Assembly: GCA_036490475.1 (NCBI GenBank)
Contig: DASXDT010000006.1
Span: forward strand, 992,001-1,056,000
DNA length: 64,000 nt
Source: Candidatus Tumulicola sp.
GTDB lineage: Bacteria; Vulcanimicrobiota; Vulcanimicrobiia; Vulcanimicrobiales; Vulcanimicrobiaceae
Direction: 5' to 3'
This document shows, piece by piece, positions 32,292-41,080 of the stretch. The first letter of the stretch is position 1, and the number at the start of each line of letters is the position of its first letter. The position numbers were made by a program, and so were the translations under genes. Under the pieces are notes generated by a model. The model did no database searches. It was not told the origin of the DNA and saw nothing but the letters and a program-made list of their open reading frames with translations.

Positions 32292-33242
32292 TTATGCCAT
32301 CGTATAGGCCGGTAAGCTTGCGACGAAACGCGCGCCGCCGCCGTCGGAGGTTCCAACGGTCACCTCGCCTCGATGGGCTTGCGCGATCCAGCGCACGATC
32401 GCGAGTCCGAGGCCGGTGCCTCGGCCGTCCTCGCTGCGACGATAGAAGCGTTCGAACACGCGCTCCCGATCGGCTTGGGGAATGCCTTCGCCGTCGTCTT
32501 CGACCACGATCTCGCACGTACGACCGTCGTCGCGGGACGTCACGCGCACGTTTTCGCGTGCGTGACGGATCGCGTTTTCCAACAAATTGCGCGTGAGTTC
32601 GCGCAAACGCCGCTCGTCGCCGTCGACGATTGCTACGGCCGGAATGCTGTCGATGCGAATGCCGCGCTGCGCGGCCAGTGGTGCGGCATCGCGCGCGCAT
32701 CGCCCGACGATCGACGCGAGGTCGACCGGCTCGCAATGCAACGCTTCTAGCCCGGGACTGCGCGCGAGGGTGAGAAGATCGCCGACGATATCGGATGCTT
32801 CAAACGCTTGTGCCGCGATGGTTGCAAAGGCTTCGCGGCGTACCGGATCCGCGTCGGCGGCGTTAGCTTGCGCGACGCTCGTGATCGTGGTGAGCGGCGA
32901 ACGAAGTTCGTGCGCCACGCCGGCTGCGAAGATGCGCTCGCGTTCCCGAGCGGCAGCGATCGGAGCGATCGATGCGCGTGCCAGAACGTACGACGCAATG
33001 GCGACGATGGCTACCAGCGGTACGTCGATCGCAACGATGACGAGTGCGACGGGGCGCATCGAGGCCCACAAGCCGGCCGATGCTTCGGGCGTGCCGAGCG
33101 CCGGCTGCAATAACGATGTGTATTGGCGTAAAACGAAGGCATAGGCGCCGGCGTCGAGGGCAACGAGAATTGCGACGAACACGGCGAGGTACAGCGCGGC
33201 GGTGCGCGCGATTAACGAAGCAAGCGGTATCCTACGCCCCAT
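32292..33242 (-). CDS. sensor histidine kinase
   Basis: 316 residues from ATG 33242 (MGRRIPLASLIAR), overlapping the end of the response regulator gene by 31 nt. Two transmembrane helices (about 10-32 and 62-85) flank a very short external loop. HisKA has the phospho-acceptor in VAHELRSPLTTI. The HATPase domain shows LLENAIRHA (N box), EDDGEGIP (G1), FERFYR (F box) and GTGLGLAIVRWIA (G2). It probably senses a membrane or periplasmic cue. It is placed after the response regulator and the blue copper gene, which hints at copper or redox control, an inference. Confidence 0.9.
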   Translation of the reverse strand: MGRRIPLASLIARTAALYLAVFVAILVALDAGAYAFVLRQYTSLLQPALGTPEASAGLWASMRPVALVIVAIDVPLVAIVAIASYVLARASIAPIAAARERERIFAAGVAHELRSPLTTITSVAQANAADADPVRREAFATIAAQAFEASDIVGDLLTLARSPGLEALHCEPVDLASIVGRCARDAAPLAAQRGIRIDSIPAVAIVDGDERRLRELTRNLLENAIRHARENVRVTSRDDGRTCEIVVEDDGEGIPQADRERVFERFYRRSEDGRGTGLGLAIVRWIAQAHRGEVTVGTSDGGGARFVASLPAYTMA

Positions 33243-33880
33243 ACGGTGTCGATCACCCGTTCGCCGCCGGCCTTCTTGAGCTTTCTGCGTAACTGGCTCA
33301 CGTAGACGTCGACGATGTTGCTCGAGCCGTCGAAGTCGTCGGCCCAGATTTTTTCGAGGATTTGAATGCGGGTCAACGCGATACCCGCATTCCGAATGAG
33401 GTATTCGAGAACGCGAAACTCGGTCCCACCGAGTTCGACCGGTACGCCGTTGTACGAAACGGCGCGGGCACCGAGATTCATGGCCAAGCGCCCGGCTTGC
33501 AGTACCGTGACTTGCGGACGGTCGCCGCGCCGGACGATCGACTGCAGTCGCGCGATCAATTCGCTTTCGACGAACGGCTTGACGAGATAATCGTCGGCGC
33601 CGCAATCGAGGCCCGCGACGCGGTCTTCCACCGCATCGCGAGCCGTCAGCATGAGAATCGGCGTCCAGACTCCCGCGGCGCGTGCCGATCGCGCGATCGA
33701 AAAGCCGTCCAACCCGGGCAATCCGACATCGACGATCGCGGCGTCGTAGCCCTCGCCGAGAAGATGTTCGAGGCCTTGGTGGCCGTCGCCGACGACGAGC
33801 GCGGCGTATTTCCGCGCCTCGAGCATCGCGCGCACGGCGCCGGCTATGGCCTCGTTATCTTCAACGACGAGGATCCGCAC
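33212..33880 (-). CDS. OmpR/PhoB-family response regulator
   Basis: 222 residues. The receiver domain has the acidic pair in LVVEDNEAI, the phospho-acceptor Asp in AAIVDVGLPGLDG, the Thr in LMLTARD and the Lys in YLVKPF. The C-terminal winged helix ends VWGVGYRLLR as in QseB/CpxR-like regulators. It is encoded directly upstream of and overlapping its kinase. The blue copper gene ends only 9 nt before it, so it probably shares that transcript. Confidence 0.93.
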   Translation of the reverse strand: MRILVVEDNEAIAGAVRAMLEARKYAALVVGDGHQGLEHLLGEGYDAAIVDVGLPGLDGFSIARSARAAGVWTPILMLTARDAVEDRVAGLDCGADDYLVKPFVESELIARLQSIVRRGDRPQVTVLQAGRLAMNLGARAVSYNGVPVELGGTEFRVLEYLIRNAGIALTRIQILEKIWADDFDGSSNIVDVYVSQLRRKLKKAGGERVIDTVWGVGYRLLR

Positions 33881-33889
33881 GATGCGCTA

Positions 33890-34465
33890 TTAACCTTGCG
33901 GTCCGGGCTTTGCCTTGGCCTTGACGATGATTACATCTTGCATGCCTTCGCTGTAGTGAAAAGCGCACCCGATCAGGTACGTCCCCTTGTTCGAAAGCGT
34001 AATCGTCACTGTTTTACCGGGCGCGACGACGCCGCTCGCGTATCCGACTCCCAATACGCCGTTGCCCGCCGGTTGTGTGGAGAGCGACGGGTTGGGCGGG
34101 AAGTTTGCCGGCGGCTTACCGGCCTTCATCACGACGTTCAACGTGTGCGGAGTCGTTGACGAAAGATTCATGAACGTAATTTTCGTGCCCGGGGGAAACG
34201 CGAGAACTTGTGCCTTTTTCGTTTGCGTGTATCCACCGACGGTGCCCCACGTCGGATCGTTTTCGGTACCGACGCCTTCACTCGGCAGCTCTGCGCCGAC
34301 CGTGTCCTTTGGGAGCTTCGCTTGCATGACCATATCCGGTCCCATCGGCATGGTCATCATGTTGTTGTTGCCGCTCTGCGCGGTGCTAGAGCCATTGCTG
34401 CCGCCGCATGCGGCAAGCGCTAAAATCGCGGCTAAAGCCGCAAGGGAGCCAAAACGCTGCGTCAC
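33890..34465 (-). CDS. blue copper (cupredoxin) lipoprotein
   Basis: 191 residues from GTG 34465, preceded by GAGAGGAA. The lipobox is LAAC with Cys20. A short Met-rich stretch (36-47) follows the anchor. The cupredoxin domain keeps all type 1 copper ligands: His107 in TTPHTLNVV, then Cys167, His170 and Met175 in GCAFHYSEGM. This is a sulfocyanin/plastocyanin-type electron carrier tethered outside the membrane, possibly passing electrons to the terminal oxidase or the cytochrome b complex. It is encoded with a two-component system, perhaps its regulator. Confidence 0.88.
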   Translation of the reverse strand: MTQRFGSLAALAAILALAACGGSNGSSTAQSGNNNMMTMPMGPDMVMQAKLPKDTVGAELPSEGVGTENDPTWGTVGGYTQTKKAQVLAFPPGTKITFMNLSSTTPHTLNVVMKAGKPPANFPPNPSLSTQPAGNGVLGVGYASGVVAPGKTVTITLSNKGTYLIGCAFHYSEGMQDVIIVKAKAKPGPQG

Positions 34466-34553
34466 GATACTAGTTCCTCTCTTCGCGAGTCGTGATTCGT
34501 GGGTGTGGCAAAACCGTAACGGCGCCGAATGAAGAAAGTATGAAACGAGCGCG

Positions 34554-35363
34554 TTAGCGCGTCGAGTCGCGCATCGATGCGGCGAGATTCGAGAGGGCGG
34601 GATCGCCGGCGGCCATGCGGCATGCGCGATCGAACGCTTCCCGCGCTTGCGCGCGGCGATGTTGCGAAAGCAATACAACCCCCAGCGCGAATTCGGCTCG
34701 CGCGTAGTTGGGTGCGAGCGTCAGAGCCGTCCGCAGCTCGCGTTCGGCAGCATCGTAGCGTTGCAAACGTTCTTCGGCGATTGCGAGACCGTAGTGTGCC
34801 ACGGCGTAGGCCGGGTCGAGCGAGAGGAGTTTGCCGAAATCGGCGCGCGCGCCGGCTGCGTCACCGGCTTGTAACGCGACGATGCCGCGAGAGTACACCG
34901 CTCGCGCAGAATCAGGTGCTAGCGCGACATACCGATCGGCAACAGAATGAGCTTCGCGCAGATTGCCGGTCGCAAGATCGACTGCGATCAGGTTGGCCAT
35001 TGCAGCCAAAAATTCGCGGTCGAGTGCGAGGGCCGAACGGAATGCCGAAGCCGCGTCGCCATTACGGTGTAGATTGGCGTATGCGATGCCCAAATCGTAT
35101 TGTGCCGACGAGCCCTTCGGTTCGGGCGGATGGAGCGCGACCACGCGCGAGAACTCGGCGGCCGAGTCGCTCCATCGTCCGGCGGTTTGATCGTCGATTC
35201 CCATCCGGAATCGTTCTTCCACCTCGCGCGCGGTCGCCAGTGCCTGTAGCGCCGGCAGAGACGTGGTGCGCGGCGCCGGGGTGGCGGGCGCGTACACCTG
35301 CGCGAAGGCGGGCGCCGTTAGGGCGCATAGCGCGAGCGCGACGGCGGCCATAACTGGTCGCAC
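34554..35363 (-). CDS. exported TPR-repeat protein
   Basis: 269 residues from GTG 35363 (ATG 35351 is an alternative with the same signal sequence). The signal peptide ends ALTAPAFAQ. From about residue 50, several TPR units follow, for example SSAQYDLGIAYANLHRNGDAA, RAVYSRGIVALQAGDAAGA and YARAEFALGVVLLSQHRRAQA. A periplasmic protein-interaction role is likely. It starts 4 nt after the small secreted protein gene, and the blue copper gene lies 88 nt downstream. Confidence 0.75.
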   Translation of the reverse strand: MRPVMAAVALALCALTAPAFAQVYAPATPAPRTTSLPALQALATAREVEERFRMGIDDQTAGRWSDSAAEFSRVVALHPPEPKGSSAQYDLGIAYANLHRNGDAASAFRSALALDREFLAAMANLIAVDLATGNLREAHSVADRYVALAPDSARAVYSRGIVALQAGDAAGARADFGKLLSLDPAYAVAHYGLAIAEERLQRYDAAERELRTALTLAPNYARAEFALGVVLLSQHRRAQAREAFDRACRMAAGDPALSNLAASMRDSTR

Positions 35364-35367
35364 GGGG

Positions 35368-35631
35368 TTAGGGTGCCGGCGAAGGATCGGCGGGCGGAAG
35401 CTCGGCCTGGTGCGACCCGGTCGCAGACGCGGCGCGTTCGGGTTTACATTCCCAGCCTTTGCGGCCGGCCGACGTAATTGGTCCAAGCAAGGCGGGAGCC
35501 TGCGGGTTGAGCGTTCCCTGCGCGAGCGCGTCGGCCACGGAGGCAGCCTGCGTCGCGCCGTACGCCCCGAAGGACGCGGCCACAACAAACCCCAGCGCTA
35601 GCAGCGCACGCCTAAACAATTCTCTGGACAC
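35368..35631 (-). CDS. small secreted hypothetical protein
   Basis: 87 residues from GTG 35631. The signal peptide covers LFRRALLALGFVVAASFGAYG with cleavage near TQA-AS (~30). The mature part has a single Cys (GWECKPE) and a Pro/Asp-rich tail. No family is recognised. A perfect TATAAT (minus strand, 35645-35640) ends 8 nt before the start, so the transcript would be almost leaderless. It is the first gene of the long minus-strand run to the UbiA region. Confidence 0.55.
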   Translation of the reverse strand: MSRELFRRALLALGFVVAASFGAYGATQAASVADALAQGTLNPQAPALLGPITSAGRKGWECKPERAASATGSHQAELPPADPSPAP

Positions 35632-35639
35632 TGCTTTCG

Positions 35640-35645
35640 ATTATA
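35640..35645 (-). promoter_or_regulatory. consensus -10 box (TATAAT) before the 87-aa gene
   Basis: Perfect TATAAT on the minus strand, 8 nt upstream of the GTG start at 35631. No matching TTGACA is visible at 16-18 nt. It implies transcription starting at or just before the start codon. Confidence 0.45.
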
Positions 35646-35763
35646 GCCGAAGGTGTTAGGAATCCGTGAAGCAAGCCGCCCGACCCCTCATTTTTCCTTC
35701 GAATCGCCAGGGGTTAGTGGAAGGCGAGGAAGCATATTCGATGGGTCTGTGAGGGAACCATCG

Positions 35764-37713
35764 GTGCCGCGCGTGGCGGATTTGCGCAAAAAACCCGTAG
35801 CGAGCGTAGCTTCGAGCTGCGCGGGGCGCCGGTTTCAGCTCGGGCTCACCATCGCTTTCGTGGCGACACTGTGGCTCGCGTCTCCCGCCGTCCCGGCCTT
35901 CGCCCAGACCGCTCTGACCGTCGGATCGGTGCGCGATCAGACCGGAGCCGCCATCCCGGACGCGGAGGTCGAGGGCTACGACGCGCGCGGCGCTCAAACC
36001 CAGTCGGTTCGAACCGACGGCGCCGGGACGTTCGCGATGCCGGGCGAGGGTGTGGTGCGAGTGGCCGTTCGCTGCCGCTTCTGCCGGACCACGAGCGCGG
36101 GCCTGGTACCGGGCCAAGTCGCCGTCGTGATCGTGCGCCGCTTCCAAGCGTTGCTGACCGACGCACCATCGCCGTCGGATCTGCAAAACGTGCCATACTC
36201 GCGCGTCGAATCAGCCATCGCCTTGCGACCGTTCGCGCTGTTGCGGCAGTCGACGACGGTCACTAGCGGCTCGCAACTGAGCGCGCTCGGCTTTCAGCCA
36301 GCGCAAGCGTTGTTGGTCGATTCGGGTGTGCCGAATTACGACGTGATCGGCGGGACGAGTCCATACGATGCCATCCCAGCCAACGACGTGCGCGTTGCGA
36401 ATATCGCCGCGCCGGCCGAAGCGTTTTTATACGGCGATCGCGCCGGGTCGGGCACGATTTCGGTGGAGCCGTTCGGCGACGCTAACGACTCGGTTGGATT
36501 GATTGGCGGCGCCACCTCGATACGCGTGCAAGGCGGATCGCCCCAAGCCGGCGCGGTGTTGACGGCGTCGAACGATGCGGCCGATTGGCGTCAGCGGTTC
36601 GACGCGCGGTTCCAAACACAACTAGCGGCGTCGCAAACGTTGGGAGTCGACGTCGCGACATCGCAGTATCGCGAAACGGGCGTGTCGAGCGATGCTCTAG
36701 ACGGGAGCTATAGTTTCGCACATGCCGCCTATAACGACGCACAGCCGGGCTACGACGTCGGCGTCGACCTAACCACCGATCGCGGCGTGTATTCCGCCTC
36801 GGGATTGCGACCGGTATCGGACTTTGAAGCAGCATACGATGGCGTTTGGTCGGATACGGGCTTTGCTGCCGGAATCCGAACGCACGGCTCCGTCTTCTTT
36901 TTTGCGGATACCGGCGTGCGTTTATCGAGTGGTGGGTACGACACACAGGGCTTTGCATACGATGCGAGCGGGAACATCGTGCAGCGCCGGCTCGATGTGG
37001 GCTTCGAGGCCGACGAACCCGACTATACGCTGAGGGCCGGCGTCGGCCAATTCGGAATCGACTACCAGGGCGGCGGTTGGGGTTCGTCCGGCGGCCAACG
37101 CACCGCGCTAGCGACTCCGTCGTTGCAACTGCAACTGTTTCCGAATGCACGTTGGGGCGCGTCGTTCTCGGCCTCCGGATCGTTTTCGTTGCCGACGATC
37201 GTCGAACAGTACGACGGGTATCCGTACAGCTCGCTCGATTTCGATCGCGCCTCTTCGTACACCGGTACGCTCTCGTACACCGATTTGCAACGCGTGCGCA
37301 TCGACGTCGAGGCTGCGTCGCAACACGTCGCCGGTTCGGTGAACGGTCTCGTGACGAGCGCCGGACTTTCGGTGACGTGGCAGTTCGCACCGGCATTGTC
37401 GTTGCGAGCTTGGACCATGCGCGTCGACGATGCTACGACCCCTGCATTGCCGGCGTCGTACACGCCGTATCCGTATCCGTATCCATCGACCTTCGGGGAC
37501 GCGACGGTTAACGCGTTTTGGCTCACCTATGAAAATCCCGGCGCGATTCGCTTCGATGCGATCTATCGCCGGGATTTGCTGAACGGACAACCGTTCGAAC
37601 ACGTCGACGGTGACGTGTCGGGACCGATCAAGGACGGTCTGCGATGGTATGCCGGCGTTCAGGACGTCGCACGAACGACGTACCTATCCGCCGGCCTTCG
37701 CTTTAACCCCTAG
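35764..37713 (+). CDS. TonB-dependent-receptor-like outer membrane protein with N-terminal carboxypeptidase-regulatory domain
   Basis: 649 residues from GTG 35764, chosen for GAGGGA at 35751-35756; earlier in-frame starts lack this. A basic n-region and hydrophobic segment end at VPAFAQ (signal peptide). A beta-sandwich carboxypeptidase-regulatory-like domain follows (TVGSVRDQTGAAIPDAEVEGYD). A plug-like stretch (PYSRVESAIALRP, VDSGVPNYDVIGG) and a long series of alternating beta strands rich in Tyr/Gly end in LSAGLRFNP, a good outer-membrane C terminus (final Phe two residues in). It is shorter than classical receptors and no TonB box is obvious. Substrate unknown. Confidence 0.7.
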   Translation: MPRVADLRKKPVASVASSCAGRRFQLGLTIAFVATLWLASPAVPAFAQTALTVGSVRDQTGAAIPDAEVEGYDARGAQTQSVRTDGAGTFAMPGEGVVRVAVRCRFCRTTSAGLVPGQVAVVIVRRFQALLTDAPSPSDLQNVPYSRVESAIALRPFALLRQSTTVTSGSQLSALGFQPAQALLVDSGVPNYDVIGGTSPYDAIPANDVRVANIAAPAEAFLYGDRAGSGTISVEPFGDANDSVGLIGGATSIRVQGGSPQAGAVLTASNDAADWRQRFDARFQTQLAASQTLGVDVATSQYRETGVSSDALDGSYSFAHAAYNDAQPGYDVGVDLTTDRGVYSASGLRPVSDFEAAYDGVWSDTGFAAGIRTHGSVFFFADTGVRLSSGGYDTQGFAYDASGNIVQRRLDVGFEADEPDYTLRAGVGQFGIDYQGGGWGSSGGQRTALATPSLQLQLFPNARWGASFSASGSFSLPTIVEQYDGYPYSSLDFDRASSYTGTLSYTDLQRVRIDVEAASQHVAGSVNGLVTSAGLSVTWQFAPALSLRAWTMRVDDATTPALPASYTPYPYPYPSTFGDATVNAFWLTYENPGAIRFDAIYRRDLLNGQPFEHVDGDVSGPIKDGLRWYAGVQDVARTTYLSAGLRFNP

Positions 37714-40076
37714 TCTTCGCGGCGGCCTTGCGGACGACGACGGCGACGCATCGGCGGAGCTCCGGGCGCGTCGGCGGACGGAGATTCTTCCGAGTCGTCG
37801 GAGTCTGAGGCGTTCGAGCCGTTGCCGGCGTCGCTCGTGCTCGTGCTCGGGCTCGGGCTGCTGATGTTGCCACCGCTGGGACGCGGGGCATTGCTGTTGC
37901 GATCCTCATCGTAATCGCGCGCGGGACGCTTGGGGCGTTCTTGCGGCGGTGCGCCGTTCGAGGATCCAAGTACCGCCTTGTGCGATAGATTCACGCGTCC
38001 TTGTGAGTCGATTTCCATCACTTTGACCATCATCTTGTCGCCAAGCGAGACGACGTCTTCAACCTTTTCGACGCGTTGCGGCGCCAGTTGGCTGATGTGC
38101 ACGAGGCCGTCTTTGCCCGGCAGAATCTGCACGAATGCGCCGATCGGAATGATCCGCACGACGGTGCCTTCGTACGTTTCGCCGACCTTGATCTCTTTGG
38201 TGAGATTTTCGACGATCGTGCGCGCCTTGTCGCCCGACTCGCCGTCGGCCGAGGTGATGTACACCGAACCGTCGTCCTCGATATCGATCTTGGTGACGCC
38301 CGTGTCGGCGATGATCTTGTTGATCACCTTACCGCCGGGACCGATCACATCTTTGATCTTGGCCGGATCGATCTTGACGATGATCATGCGCGGTGCGAAG
38401 TTGGAGAGTTCGCGACGCGGCTCGGCGATCGTTTCGATGAGTTTGTCGATGATGAAGAAGCGCGATTTCTTGGCGCTCGTCATCGCTTCACGCATGATGT
38501 CGATCGTGATGCCTTGGACCTTGATGTCCATCTGAATCGCCGTGATGCCTTTTTTGGTACCCGCGACTTTGAAGTCCATCTCGCCCAGTGCGTCTTCGAG
38601 GCCCTGGATATCGGTAAGGATCGCGTACTTATCGCCCTTGAGAATCAGACCCATCGCGACGCCTGCGACGTGTGCGGTGATCGGCACGCCGGCATCCATC
38701 AATGCGAGGGTCGATCCACAGACCGATGCCATCGACGACGAGCCGTTCGATTCGAGCACTTCGCTCATCACGCGCATCGTGTACGGGAACTCAGACTTGG
38801 GCGGAAGGACCGGCAGCATCGCGCGTTCGGCTAACGCGCCGTGTCCGATTTCGCGACGTCCGGGTCCGCGCATCGGGCGCGTCTCGCCGACCGAAAACGG
38901 CGGGAAGTTGTAGAAGTGCATGTAGCGCTTATCTTCCAGCGCGACGATGCCGTCGAGACGTTGGGCGTCGCTGCTCGAACCGAGCGTAGCGGCGCTAAAC
39001 ACCTGCGTTTGACCGCGCGTAAAAACGCCCGACCCGTGAACGCGCGGCACGTAATGCACCTTCGACCAGATCGGACGAATTTCGTCGGGCTTGCGGCCGT
39101 CGGGACGAATTTTCTCGTCCACGACCATCGTGCGCAGCTCGTCCTCTTCCATCGCCTTGATGATTTTATGGAACTCTTTGCGCGTGACCGAATCTTCGAG
39201 CAGCGCGCGAACGTTCGCATCTTTTTTGCCGCAACGCGCGATCGCTTCGTCGGCATTGAGCTCGGAGAACGCCTCTTCGCGCTTACCTTTTTCGACGATG
39301 CGCATCGCCTTGGCGACGTCTTTGGCGAACGACTTGCGTACGAATTTTTCGAGGTCGCCATCGCTCTTTGCAACGACGAACTCGCGCTTTTTCTTGCCGC
39401 ATTTTTTGACAAGTTTGTCGATGGCGGCGACGATTTTGCGAATCTCATCGTGCGCGAACGCGACCGCGCCGAGGAAGTCTTCCTCGTCGATTTCGTGGGC
39501 GCTGCCTTCGACCATCATCACCGCGTCGGCCGTTCCGGCAACGACGATTTCGAGTCCGCCGGTTTCGTATTGCGGAAGCGTGGGATTGGCGATGTAGCCG
39601 CCGTTTTCGTCGCGACCCACGCGGATCGCAGCAACGGTTTTATCGAACGGAATGTCGCTCAGTGCGAGGGCGGCGCCGGCCGCGCAAACGCCGAGCACGT
39701 CGGCGTCGAGTTCGGGATCGACCGAAAGAACGGTCGCTACGACTTGTACGTCGTTGCGAAAACCTTCGGGAAACAGCGGACGGATCGGTCGATCGATTTG
39801 CCGCGAGCTAAGCACGGCGTGTTCGCTGGGGCGGCCTTCACGCTTGATGAAACCACCGGGGATTTTTCCGGCCGCGTACATCTTTTCTTCGAAGTCGCAG
39901 GTGAGCGGAAACCAGTCGATGCCTTCTCGAGGCGAGTTGGAGGCCGTAGCGGCGCAGAGCACGACGTTTTGATCGCCATAACGAACGAGAGCGGAGCCAT
40001 TTGCTTGCTTCGCGAGTTCGCCGGTCTCGATGACCATCGTGCGCCCGCCGACCTCTAAGGTCACGGATTCGGGCAC
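37710..40076 (-). CDS. pnp: polyribonucleotide nucleotidyltransferase (PNPase)
   Basis: 788 residues from GTG 40076 with AGGAG at the expected distance. The two RNase PH cores are present (N-terminal GREGRPSEHAVLSSRQIDRP; second core KIRPDGRKPDEIRPI and GRREIGHGALAERAML), separated by the helical domain. A KH domain (PGGKVINKIIADTG) and an S1 domain (GETYEGTVVRIIPIGAFVQI) follow. The C-terminal tail is Ser/Asp-rich and ends in an Arg cluster, which may bind RNA or partners. It degrades RNA 3' to 5' by phosphorolysis. Its stop shares a CTAG with the convergent outer-membrane gene. Confidence 0.97.
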   Translation of the reverse strand: MPESVTLEVGGRTMVIETGELAKQANGSALVRYGDQNVVLCAATASNSPREGIDWFPLTCDFEEKMYAAGKIPGGFIKREGRPSEHAVLSSRQIDRPIRPLFPEGFRNDVQVVATVLSVDPELDADVLGVCAAGAALALSDIPFDKTVAAIRVGRDENGGYIANPTLPQYETGGLEIVVAGTADAVMMVEGSAHEIDEEDFLGAVAFAHDEIRKIVAAIDKLVKKCGKKKREFVVAKSDGDLEKFVRKSFAKDVAKAMRIVEKGKREEAFSELNADEAIARCGKKDANVRALLEDSVTRKEFHKIIKAMEEDELRTMVVDEKIRPDGRKPDEIRPIWSKVHYVPRVHGSGVFTRGQTQVFSAATLGSSSDAQRLDGIVALEDKRYMHFYNFPPFSVGETRPMRGPGRREIGHGALAERAMLPVLPPKSEFPYTMRVMSEVLESNGSSSMASVCGSTLALMDAGVPITAHVAGVAMGLILKGDKYAILTDIQGLEDALGEMDFKVAGTKKGITAIQMDIKVQGITIDIMREAMTSAKKSRFFIIDKLIETIAEPRRELSNFAPRMIIVKIDPAKIKDVIGPGGKVINKIIADTGVTKIDIEDDGSVYITSADGESGDKARTIVENLTKEIKVGETYEGTVVRIIPIGAFVQILPGKDGLVHISQLAPQRVEKVEDVVSLGDKMMVKVMEIDSQGRVNLSHKAVLGSSNGAPPQERPKRPARDYDEDRNSNAPRPSGGNISSPSPSTSTSDAGNGSNASDSDDSEESPSADAPGAPPMRRRRRPQGRRED

Positions 40077-40222
40077 GTTAACTCCTAAAATGAAATCGTT
40101 TTTGTCTTTTGTGTAACCATTTTCGGTTCGGTCCGCGGAGGGGTCCGCCCTTCCGGAACTCGCCTCCCGCGAGGTCGCGCGGCGGTAGGTTCGTGAGGAA
40201 GCGTCGGGGTATATCGGGCCCC

Positions 40223-41080
40223 ATGCCGACCCTAACCCCCGACAAACTACGCGATCTGGAGCTCAAAGCCAACGACATCCGCCAAGGCATCATCCGCTCG
40301 CTGCATGCGGCCGGATCGGGCCATTCGGCCGGTCCGTTGGACATGTCCGACGTGTTCGCGGCCCTCTACGGAACGCTGATGCGGCACGACCCGCAACGGC
40401 CGGACTGGCCCGAGCGAGACCGCCTGTTGCTATCGTGCGGCCATATCGCTCCGGTGCGCTACTCGGCGATGGCCAACTTCGGCTACTTCCCGGTCGAGGA
40501 GTTGTTGACGCTGCGCAAGTTTGGTTCGCGCCTGCAAGGACACCCCGAACGGGTGACGCTTCCGTCGCTCGAGTCCACGTCCGGGCCGTTGGGCGAAGGT
40601 CTAGCGCAGGGCACCGGCATGGCGTTGGGCGCGAAGATGGACGACAAGGATTTTCACGTGTGGGTCGTCACCTCGGATGCCGAGCACCAGTGTGGACTGC
40701 ATTGGGAAGCCGTGATGACCGCGGCCAAATTTAAACTCGACAACCTCACCTGCATCATCGACCGCAATTTCATTCAAATCGACGGCAGCACCGAAGACGT
40801 GATGCCGCTCGAGCCGTTGGGCGATAAATATCGTTCGTTCAATTGGGAAGTGTTAGAGTGCGACGGTAACGATATGCAAGCGTTCGTCGAAACCGCCGAG
40901 CGCGCGCGTACCGTCAAAGGCAAGCCGCAAGTCATCGTCGCCAACACCGTTCCCGGCAAGGGCGTATCGTACATGGAAGGCGACTACACGTGGCACGGTA
41001 AGCCACCCAACACCGAACAAACGGAGATCGCACTGAAAGAACTCGCGCAAGCCCGCGAACGGATCGTGGCCCGTGGCTAA
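40223..41080 (+). CDS. transketolase, N-terminal (thiamine diphosphate-binding) subunit
   Basis: 285 residues from ATG 40223. The split transketolase N-half has HAAGSGHSAGPLDMSDVFAAL, GPLGEGLAQGTGMALG and the ThDP/Mg motif VVTSDAEHQCGLHWEAVM through LDNLTCIIDRNFIQIDG. It joins the C-half encoded next with an 8-nt overlap. The pair transfers two-carbon units in the pentose phosphate cycle. A TATATC hexamer ends 7 nt before the start, consistent with a leaderless mRNA. Confidence 0.92.
   Translation: MPTLTPDKLRDLELKANDIRQGIIRSLHAAGSGHSAGPLDMSDVFAALYGTLMRHDPQRPDWPERDRLLLSCGHIAPVRYSAMANFGYFPVEELLTLRKFGSRLQGHPERVTLPSLESTSGPLGEGLAQGTGMALGAKMDDKDFHVWVVTSDAEHQCGLHWEAVMTAAKFKLDNLTCIIDRNFIQIDGSTEDVMPLEPLGDKYRSFNWEVLECDGNDMQAFVETAERARTVKGKPQVIVANTVPGKGVSYMEGDYTWHGKPPNTEQTEIALKELAQARERIVARG

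Noticed and set aside
34577-35353. 258-codon plus-strand ORF opposite the TPR gene
   Set aside because: Arg/Pro-rich composition typical of an antisense frame in GC-rich DNA; no domain or RBS.
38841-40058. 405-codon ORF on the plus strand opposite pnp
   Set aside because: It is the antisense shadow of a certain gene (pnp) and its protein is Arg/Asp/Phe-rich with no domain.
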